In this document: in pieces, positions 1-6,497 of the stretch
How the letters are laid out: each line of letters opens with the position of its first letter
Numbering within the stretch: the stretch's first letter is position 1
Assembly: GCA_902565325.1 (NCBI GenBank)
Contig: CACFEM010000035.1
Location: 1-7,730 of the forward strand
From: an uncultured Pelagibacteraceae bacterium
GTDB lineage: Bacteria > Pseudomonadota > Alphaproteobacteria > Pelagibacterales > Pelagibacteraceae
Reading direction: 5' to 3'
DNA: 7,730 nt
The notes under the pieces: model-generated
What the model was told of the DNA's origin: nothing
What the model saw: only the letters and a program-made list of their open reading frames with translations
The model's database searches: none
Program-made: the position numbers and the translations under genes

Positions 1-1053
1 TTACATGAGGATTGGGGAACCACTCCTGGAGCAATTGATAATTGTTTAAATATTGCTGACAAAAACGATGTGCAAGTAATGATTCATACAGACACTTTAA
101 ATGAAAGTGGGTTTGTAGAAAATACTATCAAAGCAATTAACAAAAGAACTATTCATGCTTTTCATACAGAAGGTGCTGGCGGTGGACATGCACCAGATAT
201 AATTAAAGTTTGTGGAGAAGAGTATGTTATTCCTTCCTCAACAAATCCAACCAGACCATATACGGTTAATACAATAGAAGAACATTTAGATATGCTAATG
301 GTTTGTCACCATCTTGATAAATCTATTCCAGAGGATGTAGCATTTGCAGAAAGTAGAATAAGAAGAGAAACAATCGCAGCAGAAGATATTCTTCATGATA
401 TGGGTGCTTTTTCAATTATTGCTTCAGATAGTCAGGCTATGGGTAGAGTTGGAGAAGTTATAATTAGAACTTGGCAAACAGCACATAAAATGAAAGTTCA
501 AAGAGGAAGTTTACCAGAGGAAAAAGGAGACAATGATAACTTTAGAGTTAAAAGATATTTAGCAAAATATACAATTAATCCTGCAATTGCTCATGGGATT
601 TCAAAACATATTGGAAGTATTGAAAAAAATAAACGTGCAGATTTAGTTTTATGGGACCCAGCATTTTTTGGTGCAAAGCCAGAAATGATATTAATAGGAG
701 GAAGTATAGCCTGTGCACAAATGGGAGACCCAAATGCATCAATTCCAACTCCGCAACCAGTATACACTAGACCAATGTTTTCATCATTTGGAACTTCTTT
801 AGAGAAATCCTCAGTAATTTTCACAAGCAAACTAGCTCTTGAAAAAAATTCTTTAAAAGATGCAAGTATTAGAAAAAACTTATTACCTGTAGAAAACACA
901 AGAGCCATTTCTAAAAAGGATATGATTTTAAACAATAAGTGTCCAAAGATTGAAGTTAATTCTGAAACTTATGAAGTAAAGGCTGATGGTGAGATAATTA
1001 CCTGTGAACCAGCTAAAGAACTCCCTTTGGCACAAAGATATTTTATGTTTTAG
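1..1053 (+). CDS. ureC: Urease subunit alpha, C-terminal part (5' end outside window)
   Basis: Catalytic subunit of nickel urease, a cytoplasmic enzyme that hydrolyses urea to ammonia and carbamate. The reading frame is open from base 1 and gives 350 residues. Counting with Klebsiella UreC numbering, the first residue equals Leu218, so the carbamylated nickel-bridging Lys217 lies just outside the window. Seen here are His219 (second residue), nickel ligands His246 (in MIHTDTLNE) and His272 (in [12 protein letters not shown]), the mobile-flap Cys319-His320 (in MVCHHLD) and nickel ligand Asp360 (in ASDSQAMGR). The spacing matches that numbering exactly, and the end (AQRYFMF) falls at residue 567, the usual family length, so there is no indel or truncation in this part. 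It is followed after 3 nt by ureE. The earlier ligands His134 and His136 cannot be checked. Identification is essentially certain. Confidence 0.98.
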   Translation, partial: LHEDWGTTPGAIDNCLNIADKNDVQVMIHTDTLNESGFVENTIKAINKRTIHAFHTEGAGGGHAPDIIKVCGEEYVIPSSTNPTRPYTVNTIEEHLDMLMVCHHLDKSIPEDVAFAESRIRRETIAAEDILHDMGAFSIIASDSQAMGRVGEVIIRTWQTAHKMKVQRGSLPEEKGDNDNFRVKRYLAKYTINPAIAHGISKHIGSIEKNKRADLVLWDPAFFGAKPEMILIGGSIACAQMGDPNASIPTPQPVYTRPMFSSFGTSLEKSSVIFTSKLALEKNSLKDASIRKNLLPVENTRAISKKDMILNNKCPKIEVNSETYEVKADGEIITCEPAKELPLAQRYFMF

Positions 1054-1056
1054 CTT

Positions 1057-1500
1057 ATGGATAATTGTTTTTTAATAGTTAATAAAATTGCCAAAAATAA
1101 AGCAAAAGATCACATATCTTTATCTTATGATGAGCGATTTTTAAGAAGAAAAAAACTTGTTTCAGACAATGGTTTTGAATTTTTAGTAAATTTACCAGAG
1201 ACAAAATCACTTTCAGAAAATCAAGCGTTTAGGCTTCAAAGTGGAAATTTGATTTTAATAAAAAACAAAAAGGAAAGTTTATTAGAAATAAAAGGAAAAA
1301 ATTTAATGCAATTAATTTGGCATATCGGAAATAGACATATGCCTTGCCAAATTGAAAAAGATAGAATTTTTATTCAGTATGATGAAGTAATAAAAAAAAT
1401 GATATTAAAATTAGGAGGAAAGGTTAAGAAAGTTTTAAGACCTTTCAAACCAGAGGGAGGAGCATATGGAATTGGTAGAACCCATAGCCATAAACACTAA
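1057..1500 (+). CDS. ureE: Urease accessory protein UreE (nickel metallochaperone)
   Basis: A 147-residue cytoplasmic nickel-binding chaperone that delivers Ni2+ to the urease maturation complex. The N-terminal peptide-binding domain covers roughly residues 1-75. The metal-binding domain follows, with the diagnostic W-H-I-G-N-R-H-x-P-C-Q motif at 88-98. His94 of this motif corresponds to the essential dimer-interface nickel ligand (His96 in Klebsiella). The C-terminus is a short histidine-rich tail (THSHKH) with three His, far shorter than the long His tract of Klebsiella UreE, so extra nickel storage is probably limited. The ATG starts 3 nt after the ureC stop with no strong Shine-Dalgarno, suggesting translational coupling to ureC. 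The 3' end overlaps ureF by 35 nt. The sequence is Lys-rich, like its neighbours. Confidence 0.95.
   Translation: MDNCFLIVNKIAKNKAKDHISLSYDERFLRRKKLVSDNGFEFLVNLPETKSLSENQAFRLQSGNLILIKNKKESLLEIKGKNLMQLIWHIGNRHMPCQIEKDRIFIQYDEVIKKMILKLGGKVKKVLRPFKPEGGAYGIGRTHSHKH
1458..1462 (+). promoter_or_regulatory. Ribosome binding site for ureF, inside ureE
   Basis: AGGAG, within a longer purine run GAGGGAGGAG, ends 3 nt before the ureF ATG at 1466. It is the strongest Shine-Dalgarno in the urease cluster and lies within the 3' coding sequence of ureE. It is what decides the ureF start, because no comparable site precedes any later in-frame start codon. The spacing is tight for the last AGGAG but normal if the upstream part of the purine run is used. 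Confidence 0.7.
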
Positions 1501-2146
1501 ATTAAAAAATAAAAAAGATTTAAAAGAATCGTTACAAATTCTTCAAACTTGGTTTTCTCCTTCGTTTCCTGTTGGAAGTTTTTCATATTCTCATGGTTTA
1601 GAGGCAATGATTAATGATAATTTAATTAAGTCAAAAGAGGATATTTTGGATTATTTAAAATGTATCTTAAAACATGGAACTGGTAAAAATGATGTAATTT
1701 TAATGAAACATACTTATCAAGGAGAAGAGTTAAATGAACTGGCTCTATCACTTTGCCCATCCAAAGAAAGAAAAATAGAGTCTATTGAAATGGGTAATGC
1801 ATTTAGAAATGTTTTAGCTGATAGTTGGGAATTTAAAATTCAGGAAAATACTTCATATCCAATTGCTGTTGCTAAAGCAGCTAAACATTTTGATATACCT
1901 TTAAACTTAACGATAGTATTTTATTTACAATCTTTTGTATCAAACCTAATAAATGTTTGTATTAAACATATACCAATTGGACAAAAAATTGGTCAAGACT
2001 GTATAATTCAAACTTATGATCTAATTAGAGAAATAGAAAAAGAAAGTGAAAATTTGAATTTAGAAGACTTAGGTGGAATTTGTTTTAACAGTGATATCTA
2101 CAGTATCAAGCATGAAAATTTGAAAACACGAATTTATAAAACATGA
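1466..2146 (+). CDS. ureF: Urease accessory protein UreF
   Basis: A 226-residue cytoplasmic all-helical accessory protein. With UreD/UreH and UreG it forms the complex that loads nickel and CO2 into apo-urease, and it gates the GTPase activity of UreG. The family signature near the N-terminus is clear: [18 protein letters not shown] at residues 29-46. The C-terminal segment resembles the conserved H-E-x-x-x-T-R UreF tail that contacts UreG. Length is normal for the family. The chosen ATG overlaps the end of ureE by 35 nt and is supported by the AGGAG just upstream. It adds about 18 poorly conserved residues before the usual core, so a slightly later start is possible but has no better ribosome site. 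The stop codon shares ATGA with the ureG start. Confidence 0.95.
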   Translation: MELVEPIAINTKLKNKKDLKESLQILQTWFSPSFPVGSFSYSHGLEAMINDNLIKSKEDILDYLKCILKHGTGKNDVILMKHTYQGEELNELALSLCPSKERKIESIEMGNAFRNVLADSWEFKIQENTSYPIAVAKAAKHFDIPLNLTIVFYLQSFVSNLINVCIKHIPIGQKIGQDCIIQTYDLIREIEKESENLNLEDLGGICFNSDIYSIKHENLKTRIYKT

Positions 2147-2754
2147 AAAATATAAATGGACCATTAAAAGTTGGAATAGGTGGGCCTGTTGGTGCAGGAA
2201 AAACTAGTTTGACTGCTGAATTATGTAAATTTTTATCAAAAAAAATTTCTATGGCTGTAATATCAAACGATATTTATACAAAAGAGGATGCAGAATTTTT
2301 AATGAAAGTTCAAGCTTTACCTTTAGAGAGAATTAAAGGAGTTGAAACAGGAGGATGTCCACATACAGCAATTCGTGAAGATGCTTCAATTAATATGCTT
2401 GCTGTAGAAAATATGAAGAAAAAATTTCCTGATCTTGATTTGATTTTAATCGAGTCTGGTGGAGATAATTTAGCAGCAACTTTTAGTCCTGAATTAGTTG
2501 ATCTATCTATTTATGTTATTGATGTTGGAATGGGTGGAGATATCCCTAGAAAAGGTGGTCCTGCTATTCAAAAGTCAGACTTGTTAATTATCAATAAGAC
2601 TGATTTAGCTCCTCATGTAGAAGTTAATCTGGAAACCATGAAAGAAGACGTAAAAAAGGCCCGAAATGGCTTACCTTATGTTTTTTGTCAGATGAAAAAG
2701 CAAATTGGTGTTGAAGATGTTGCTAAATTCTTATTCTCATCAGGTGGACTATAG
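2143..2754 (+). CDS. ureG: Urease accessory GTPase UreG
   Basis: A 203-residue SIMIBI-class GTPase whose nickel-dependent dimerisation and GTP hydrolysis drive metal insertion into urease. Walker A is G-G-P-V-G-A-G-K-T at residues 13-21. The nickel-binding Cys72-Pro73-His74 motif lies in [14 protein letters not shown], and the E-S-G-G-D-N-L segment is at 104-110. The guanine-specificity motif N-K-T-D is at 151-154. Position 72/74 numbering is identical to Klebsiella UreG and the length is typical. One local difference is [11 protein letters not shown] (129-139), where many UreG have an A-G-G/E-K-I-P type segment. The start overlaps the ureF stop by 4 nt (ATGA), implying translational coupling. 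It is the last urease gene here, ending 9 bp from the convergent umuC stop. Confidence 0.97.
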   Translation: MKNINGPLKVGIGGPVGAGKTSLTAELCKFLSKKISMAVISNDIYTKEDAEFLMKVQALPLERIKGVETGGCPHTAIREDASINMLAVENMKKKFPDLDLILIESGGDNLAATFSPELVDLSIYVIDVGMGGDIPRKGGPAIQKSDLLIINKTDLAPHVEVNLETMKEDVKKARNGLPYVFCQMKKQIGVEDVAKFLFSSGGL

Positions 2755-2763
2755 AGTTTTTTA

Positions 2764-4041
2764 TTACGCTCTAATTGTTGGTAAACAATAGAAATCAGCT
2801 GTATCTATTTTAGAAGAATACTGTCTTCGCATATTCCATTTTTTATGAACCCCAGCACTTGCAACACTTAAAGTAGATCTTCCGTATCGATGATTAGTGT
2901 TATCAATCGACCGCATTAAGCTATTTATTTTTTCATCCTTTTCAGAAGTAAATAAATTTGTTTTATCACTAGCATTCGATAATCCTGTTAGCATGACACC
3001 TGCTTTTTGATAACGATAACCATTTTTAAATATACTTTCCAAAATTGAGACTGCTGTCTTAACTGTTTCAATACTATTGTTTGTTGCAATTGGAAAATCA
3101 ACAGTCTTTGCATTTGAATAGTAACCAAAGTTCCTTTGAAAGGGACTAGTTCTAACAAATACAGTAATTGCTTTTGCAACTAACGATTCTGATCTAATTT
3201 TTTCAGATGCATTTAAACAATAATTAGCAACTGCTTCTTTTAATTCTTGGAACGTTTCAATTCTTTTTCCAAATGATCTTGAAACAACACAGCTCTTTCT
3301 TTTTGTTGTAGTTGTCTCCAAACCTATGCAAGAAATTCCTCTAAGCTCCATTGCGGTTCTTGAGCTTAGAACATTAGAAGATTTTTTGATCCAGGTATTA
3401 GATTTATTCTTAAGTTGTTTAGCATTATAAATTCCATGCTTTTGATAAAATTTGGTTAATTGTCTACCAACACCCCAAACATCATTAATTTCAACTTTTT
3501 CTAAAATAGGATCTAAGTTTTCAATACCAATTAAACTTGTCACCCCTGATTGTTTTTTCTTAGCAATATGGTTTGCAACTTTACTTAAAGTTTTTGTATT
3601 TGCTATTCCAATACTAGTTGGAATACCTGTCCATTGCAAAACCGTTTCTCTTATTTCTTTTCCAACTTTTTCTACTTCAGTATCAGGAAAGTTTGATAAA
3701 TCTAAAAATGCTTCATCAATGGAGTAAACTTCTATTTCTGAATTAAATCTTTTAAGAGTTCGCATCACTCTTCTAGATAAATCCCCGTATAAAGAATAGT
3801 TTGATGAGAAAACTTCAACTTTATTTTTAAGAATAATATCTTTTGCTTTAAAGTAGGGTTCTCCCATTTTAATACCTAAAGCTTTTGCTTCATTTGATCT
3901 TGAAATAATACAGCCATCATTATTGGATAAAACTACAACAGGCTTTCTTCTTATTTTTGGATTAAATAATCTTTCACATGAGACATAAAAAGAATTACAA
4001 TCAATTAATGCTATTTTTTTAGTATGTTGAATGGATGACAT
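2764..4041 (-). CDS. umuC: DNA polymerase V catalytic subunit UmuC (Y-family translesion polymerase)
   Basis: A 425-residue error-prone polymerase that, with cleaved UmuD, bypasses DNA lesions. The palm acidic residues are intact: Asp14 in [10 protein letters not shown], and Asp109-Glu110 in [10 protein letters not shown]. The UmuC-type [14 protein letters not shown] segment follows the first motif. A helix-hairpin-helix region (about 165-205, containing VWGVGRQL), the little finger, and a C-terminal DUF4113-like tail ([11 protein letters not shown] to the end) complete a normal-length protein. The clamp-binding site at 360-364 reads K-T-N-L-F where E. coli UmuC has Q-L-N-L-F. I chose the ATG at 4041 because a G-run at 4051-4056 lies 9 nt upstream. 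A TTG at 4050 would add three residues but sits directly against that G-run. The gene overlaps umuD by 23 nt, so the two are probably co-transcribed and coupled. Confidence 0.95.
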   Translation of the reverse strand: MSSIQHTKKIALIDCNSFYVSCERLFNPKIRRKPVVVLSNNDGCIISRSNEAKALGIKMGEPYFKAKDIILKNKVEVFSSNYSLYGDLSRRVMRTLKRFNSEIEVYSIDEAFLDLSNFPDTEVEKVGKEIRETVLQWTGIPTSIGIANTKTLSKVANHIAKKKQSGVTSLIGIENLDPILEKVEINDVWGVGRQLTKFYQKHGIYNAKQLKNKSNTWIKKSSNVLSSRTAMELRGISCIGLETTTTKRKSCVVSRSFGKRIETFQELKEAVANYCLNASEKIRSESLVAKAITVFVRTSPFQRNFGYYSNAKTVDFPIATNNSIETVKTAVSILESIFKNGYRYQKAGVMLTGLSNASDKTNLFTSEKDEKINSLMRSIDNTNHRYGRSTLSVASAGVHKKWNMRRQYSSKIDTADFYCLPTIRA

Positions 4042-4444
4042 AAGTAACAACCCCCCAAATAAAAATATCTTGTTCTTCGTTAATTAAAATTCTGTCAGAA
4101 AACTCTTTAGATCCAGAAGTTAAAAATTTTTTATCTCTTTCTTGAACTAAAGTTTTAACCACAAGTTCGTCATGAACATTCGCAATCACCGTTGAAAAGT
4201 TTTTTGGTTTTAAACTTTTATCAACTACCAATAAGTCACCATCATTAATTCCAACATCGACCATTGATTTACCTTGAACTCTAATGATGAAAGTTGCCGG
4301 AACATTTCTTATTAAATGCATGTTCAGATCAATATCTTCCTCGATATAATCAGTAGCAGGGGAAGGAAAACCAGCGCCTGCTTTATGTAGATAATAAGGG
4401 ATTGTTAGTTTCATGTTCTTGTTTTGTTCTACTTTATAGACCAT
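4019..4444 (-). CDS. umuD: UmuD-like self-cleaving subunit of polymerase V (S24 peptidase)
   Basis: A 141-residue LexA/UmuD-type protein. In the family, RecA filaments trigger self-cleavage to UmuD', which dimerises and activates UmuC. The cleavage site A-G-F-P-S-P is visible with the scissile bond Ala24-Gly25, where E. coli UmuD has Cys24-Gly25. MucA-like UmuDs also use Ala-Gly, and the preceding IPYYLHKAG resembles MucA. Catalytic Ser60 (in QGKSMVD) and Lys97 (in LVVKTL) are both present at the same numbers as in E. coli. No DNA-binding domain precedes the cleavage site, so it is not LexA. The start is uncertain: ATG at 4444 lacks a Shine-Dalgarno and overlaps a TATAAA -10-like sequence, while a second ATG at 4414 (residue 11) would leave a shorter N-terminal arm with the cleavage site intact. 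Confidence 0.94.
   Translation of the reverse strand: MVYKVEQNKNMKLTIPYYLHKAGAGFPSPATDYIEEDIDLNMHLIRNVPATFIIRVQGKSMVDVGINDGDLLVVDKSLKPKNFSTVIANVHDELVVKTLVQERDKKFLTSGSKEFSDRILINEEQDIFIWGVVTYVIHSTY
4051..4056 (-). promoter_or_regulatory. G-run ribosome binding site deciding the umuC start
   Basis: On the minus strand a GGGGGG run, within the 3' coding part of umuD, lies 9 nt upstream of the ATG at 4041-4039. It is the only purine-rich, anti-Shine-Dalgarno-like element before umuC. It favours the ATG over the TTG at 4050, which abuts the run with no spacer. Confidence 0.45.
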
Positions 4445-4450
4445 TTATAC

Positions 4451-4472
4451 AATACACTCAAGAGGTTGTATT
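4451..4472. promoter_or_regulatory. 22-bp palindrome next to umuD (candidate operator)
   Basis: AATACA, ten unrelated bases, then TGTATT form a perfect 6+6 inverted repeat, 7 to 28 bp upstream of the umuD ATG at 4444. It overlaps the likely -35/-10 area of umuD: on the minus strand a TATAAA (4449-4444) has the weak -35-like hexamer AATACA (4472-4467) 17 bp upstream. The position and symmetry suit a repressor operator. The half-site order (ACA outside, TGT inside) is not that of the E. coli LexA box, so the regulator is unknown. In this A+T-rich context a chance match is possible. Confidence 0.3.
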
Positions 4473-4486
4473 TTGAGTCCGTAATT

Positions 4487-4513
4487 GAATCAAAAGTGAA
4501 TCAAAACGTGAAC
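4487..4513 (-). repeat. 11/12-bp direct-repeat array upstream of umuD, SOS-box-like
   Basis: Read on the minus strand, GTTC (4513-4510), ATTC (4501-4498) and ATTC (4490-4487) recur with 8- and 7-base spacers, and the spacers are themselves similar (T-rich, ending TTTTG). The last pair, ATTC-N7-ATTC, has the spacing of the alphaproteobacterial LexA site GTTC-N7-GTTC but one mismatch per half-site. The only perfect GTTC half has an N8 spacer. It lies about 43 bp upstream of umuD, a sensible place for SOS control. Whether it is a real operator depends on this organism having a LexA that tolerates these changes. Confidence 0.35.
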
Positions 4514-4527
4514 ATCGAAAACAACAT

Positions 4528-4556
4528 TTGGTGGACATGGGGATAACTTTTACAAT
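4528..4556 (+). promoter_or_regulatory. Candidate sigma-70-type promoter for the 4590-7730 gene cluster
   Basis: TTGGTG (4528-4533) and TACAAT (4551-4556) are separated by 17 bp and fit a -35/-10 pair, with three and five matches to consensus respectively. Transcription would start near 4563, leaving a leader of roughly 25-30 nt before the ATG at 4590. This is the only gap large enough to hold a promoter for the downstream genes. The match is by eye and the -35 is weak. Confidence 0.35.
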
Positions 4557-4589
4557 AAGTAGTCTTAAAGTGATTTAAAAAAGAAAATA

Positions 4590-4784
4590 ATGATTTGTAT
4601 TAAAGCCGATATTCCAGAAGAGTTAAACGAAATAGATGATGAATTAAAAGCAATTTATCACAGCAAAGATACTGTTTGTTTTTTCATATTAAAAACAAGA
4701 GAATTAAGAAATAAGTTTATAGAAGAAACCAAGGGAATGAACAAAAGTGAAAGAGAAAAAGTTTACGAAGCATATAATAAATAA
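4590..4784 (+). CDS. Small protein of unknown function (64 aa)
   Basis: I do not recognise a family. It is a 64-residue, highly charged soluble protein with no signal peptide or membrane segment. A short beta-like start (MICIKADIP) is followed by acidic and mixed-charge stretches that look helical (roughly residues 11-25 and 36-62), with a hydrophobic VCFFIL patch in the middle. A weak purine-rich stretch (AAAGAAA) precedes the ATG. Codon use is the same A+T-rich style as its neighbours, and it sits 13 nt before the VOC gene on the same strand as first gene of the cluster, which supports it being real. It is divergent from umuD. Confidence reflects its short length. Confidence 0.6.
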   Translation: MICIKADIPEELNEIDDELKAIYHSKDTVCFFILKTRELRNKFIEETKGMNKSEREKVYEAYNK

Positions 4785-4797
4785 GTAAAAATAAATT

Positions 4798-5181
4798 ATG
4801 AATATTTTAGATTTTGTAATGGTTGGTTCTAATGATTATAAAAAATCGAGTGAGTTCTATGATGCTGTTCTCGAACCTTTAAAATTAAAAAAAACTGTAA
4901 TAACAGAAAAATATATTGGTTATTCTCATTCAAGCGATCCTGATAAAACTCTATTTTATGTAACAAACCCAGTGAATGGTGAACCAGCAACTTTCGGTAA
5001 TGGAACACAAATAACTTTATTAGCAGACTCTAAAGAGGCAGTAGAAAAATTTTATGAAATTGCAATATCAAAAGGGGCCACTGACGAAGGAGGACCAGGA
5101 GTAAGAAGTGATGGAAATTATTATGCTTATATCCGTGACTTTGATGGAAATAAGATTGCGGCTAAAAGTAATTTAAAATAG
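4798..5181 (+). CDS. VOC superfamily protein (glyoxalase/bleomycin-resistance fold)
   Basis: A 127-residue cytoplasmic protein with the two-module beta-alpha-beta-beta-beta fold. The first module has FVMVGSNDYKKSSEFYDAVL (6-25), the common start of VOC proteins with the S-x-x-F-Y-D helix. The second has a helix with E-K-F-Y-E and ends in Y-I-R-D-F-D-G-N-K-I, the usual R-D-P-D-G-N-K-type closing strand. Two positions that often hold metal ligands look altered: the first strand has Phe6 where many members have His, and the last strand has Ala121 where many have Glu. It may therefore bind a ligand or use a different chemistry rather than act as glyoxalase I. It lies between the small ORF and the GFA gene with 13-nt gaps, so it is probably co-transcribed. 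The substrate is unknown. Confidence 0.85.
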   Translation: MNILDFVMVGSNDYKKSSEFYDAVLEPLKLKKTVITEKYIGYSHSSDPDKTLFYVTNPVNGEPATFGNGTQITLLADSKEAVEKFYEIAISKGATDEGGPGVRSDGNYYAYIRDFDGNKIAAKSNLK

Positions 5182-5184
5182 AAA

Positions 5185-5189
5185 AGAGG
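5185..5189 (+). promoter_or_regulatory. Ribosome binding site of the GFA-family gene
   Basis: AGAGG lies 5 nt upstream of the ATG at 5195. It is one of the clearest Shine-Dalgarno sequences in a window where most starts have weak ones, and it falls in the 13-nt gap after the VOC stop codon. It confirms the start of the GFA gene. Confidence 0.6.
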
Positions 5190-5194
5190 TAGAT

Positions 5195-5560
5195 ATGAAA
5201 TTAAATTGTCATTGCGGGGCTGTTGAAGCGGAAATTAATGCTACAGTAAACGAATTAGCAAAAATCGTAAGATGTAATTGTTCTATTTGTAAAAGAAAAA
5301 ATGCAACTATGGGTATGGTTAAAAATGAAGATTTTAAAGTCACTAAAGGACAAGATAAATTAAAACTTTATCAGTACCATACTAAAGTTGCTAACCATTA
5401 CTTTTGCATTGAATGTGGGATTTATACCCATCATAATCCTAGAAGTGCTCCAGCTATGACTGGTTTTAATTTAGGTTGTGTGGATGAAGTTAAAGTTGAA
5501 GATATAAAAGAGATAGCTCAATTTGATGGTCTCAATCATCCAATGGATCAAGAAAAATAA
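5195..5560 (+). CDS. GFA/CENP-V family zinc-binding protein
   Basis: A 121-residue protein of the glutathione-dependent formaldehyde-activating enzyme (GFA) / CENP-V fold. The zinc-binding cysteines are all visible: C5-x-C7 (in NCHCGA), C27-x-C29-x2-C32 (in RCNCSICKRK) and C71-x2-C74 (in YFCIECGIYTHH). Length is typical for the short bacterial members. Characterised Gfa is reported to speed S-hydroxymethylglutathione formation, but most family members have no known substrate, so a formaldehyde role is only a possibility. No thiol-dependent formaldehyde dehydrogenase gene is next to it. It follows the VOC gene by 13 nt, with a good Shine-Dalgarno, and precedes the kinase by 7 nt. No signal peptide is present, so it is probably cytoplasmic. 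Confidence 0.9.
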   Translation: MKLNCHCGAVEAEINATVNELAKIVRCNCSICKRKNATMGMVKNEDFKVTKGQDKLKLYQYHTKVANHYFCIECGIYTHHNPRSAPAMTGFNLGCVDEVKVEDIKEIAQFDGLNHPMDQEK

Positions 5561-5567
5561 AACTCCA

Positions 5568-6497
5568 ATGAAATTAGCTGAAGAGTGTTTTAAGAAAGTT
5601 AAAAAAGATTGTTTTAAGTTTATTAAATCACAAGAAACCTCAACTGAAAAGTTTGGTAATAAAGATAGGATGATTAAAAATTTTTTAATTCCTATATGTT
5701 TCTGGATTACAAAAAAAGCCAACAACAAAAAACCTTACTTAGTTGGACTAGCTGGAGGACAAGGAACAGGCAAAACAACTATAAGTTCAATAATAAAGAT
5801 AATTTTAGAAAAGTATTTTAAATTAAAAGTATTTAAGATTTCAATTGATGATTTTTATAAAACTAGAAAAGAAAGAATAGCTTTATCAAAAAAAGTACAC
5901 CCAATGTTATTAACTAGAGGTGTTCCAGGCACACATGATATTAATATGATGCTAGATTTTTTTAAAAAATCAAAAAGTAAAAAATTTAACAAAATGAAAT
6001 TACCAAATTTTAATAAGGCAATTGATGACAGATTTCCTAAAAACAAATGGAACACAATTAATAAAAGACCAGATGTAATTATTTTTGAAGGATGGTGTGT
6101 TGGAGCAAGAGCAGAAACTAATAAGTCATTAAAAAAATCAATTAATTCTCTCGAAAAAGCAAATGATCACAAACTCATTTGGAGAAAATATGTTAATCAG
6201 CAATTAAAAACTAAGTATAAAAAGTTATATTCTCAGTTAAATTGCATGATTTACTTAAAAGCAAAAAACTTTAGTTTGTTACAAAAGTGGAGATTAAAGC
6301 AGGAACAAAAACTATGGTTAAAAACAAAGAAGAAAGGTGGACATAAAATAATGAGTAAGGGAGATGTAATTAATTTTATGCAAACTTATCAAAGAATTAC
6401 TCAGAACATGTTCAAAAATATGCCAAAATATGCATCTATAATTTTAAATTTAAACAGTAACCATCAAATTAAAACTGCTGTATATAAATCGAAATGA
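5568..6497 (+). CDS. P-loop kinase, glycerate-kinase/Tda10-like (COG4240-type)
   Basis: A 309-residue soluble ATP-dependent small-molecule kinase, related to plant-type D-glycerate 3-kinase, yeast Tda10 and, more distantly, phosphoribulokinase/uridine kinase. Walker A G-G-Q-G-T-G-K-T-T is at 63-71, and the S-I-D-D-F-Y motif with the likely catalytic acids is at 92-97. R-G-V-P-G-T-H-D is at 117-124 and the Walker B-like I-I-F-E-G-W-C-V-G-A-R at 171-181. The K-W-R-L-x-Q-E segment lies in the C-terminal half. The true substrate is not known for this bacterial group; glycerate is a guess by homology. ATG 5568 is chosen because it follows the GFA stop by 7 nt; in-frame TTG 5523 and ATG 5526 would overlap GFA and add up to 15 residues. 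The stop overlaps the tolC start (ATGA). The sequence is unusually Lys/Asn-rich. Confidence 0.85.
   Translation: MKLAEECFKKVKKDCFKFIKSQETSTEKFGNKDRMIKNFLIPICFWITKKANNKKPYLVGLAGGQGTGKTTISSIIKIILEKYFKLKVFKISIDDFYKTRKERIALSKKVHPMLLTRGVPGTHDINMMLDFFKKSKSKKFNKMKLPNFNKAIDDRFPKNKWNTINKRPDVIIFEGWCVGARAETNKSLKKSINSLEKANDHKLIWRKYVNQQLKTKYKKLYSQLNCMIYLKAKNFSLLQKWRLKQEQKLWLKTKKKGGHKIMSKGDVINFMQTYQRITQNMFKNMPKYASIILNLNSNHQIKTAVYKSK

Noticed and set aside
591..935. Open frame of 114 codons on the minus strand within ureC
   Set aside because: It lies wholly inside the strongly conserved ureC coding frame, has no family resemblance, and is a by-product of A+T-rich codons.
1..1053. Truncated or broken ureC
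   Set aside because: The missing N-terminal part is due to the window edge. The frame is open at base 1, and the residue count to the end matches full-length UreC exactly.
2752..2773. TAGAG ... CTCTA inverted repeat with a T-tract at the ureG/umuC convergent junction as a terminator
   Set aside because: The stem is only five base pairs with a 12-base loop, has little G+C, and the T-tract is in the loop rather than after the stem. It does not look like an intrinsic terminator.
3452..3727. Open frame of 91 codons on the plus strand opposite umuC
   Set aside because: It is antisense to a well-conserved part of umuC, has no recognisable domain, and has no supporting ribosome site that I can see.
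4019..4444. LexA repressor or a phage CI-like repressor
   Set aside because: It has the S24 cleavage/catalytic domain but no helix-turn-helix region before the cleavage site, and it is directly followed by umuC.
4487..4513. CRISPR or iteron-like array
   Set aside because: There are only three short units of 11-12 bp with no unique spacers, no cas genes and no replication gene nearby. A regulatory site is a simpler reading.
5523..5567. Upstream TTG/ATG start for the kinase, overlapping the GFA gene
   Set aside because: It would add up to 15 residues ahead of the chosen start and overlap GFA by 38 nt without a better ribosome site. The ATG at 5568 sits just after the GFA stop.
5471..5728. Hydrophobic open frame on the minus strand across the GFA/kinase junction
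   Set aside because: The apparent membrane-like composition comes from reading Lys-rich (AAA/AAG) codons in reverse, giving Phe/Leu. It overlaps two real genes.
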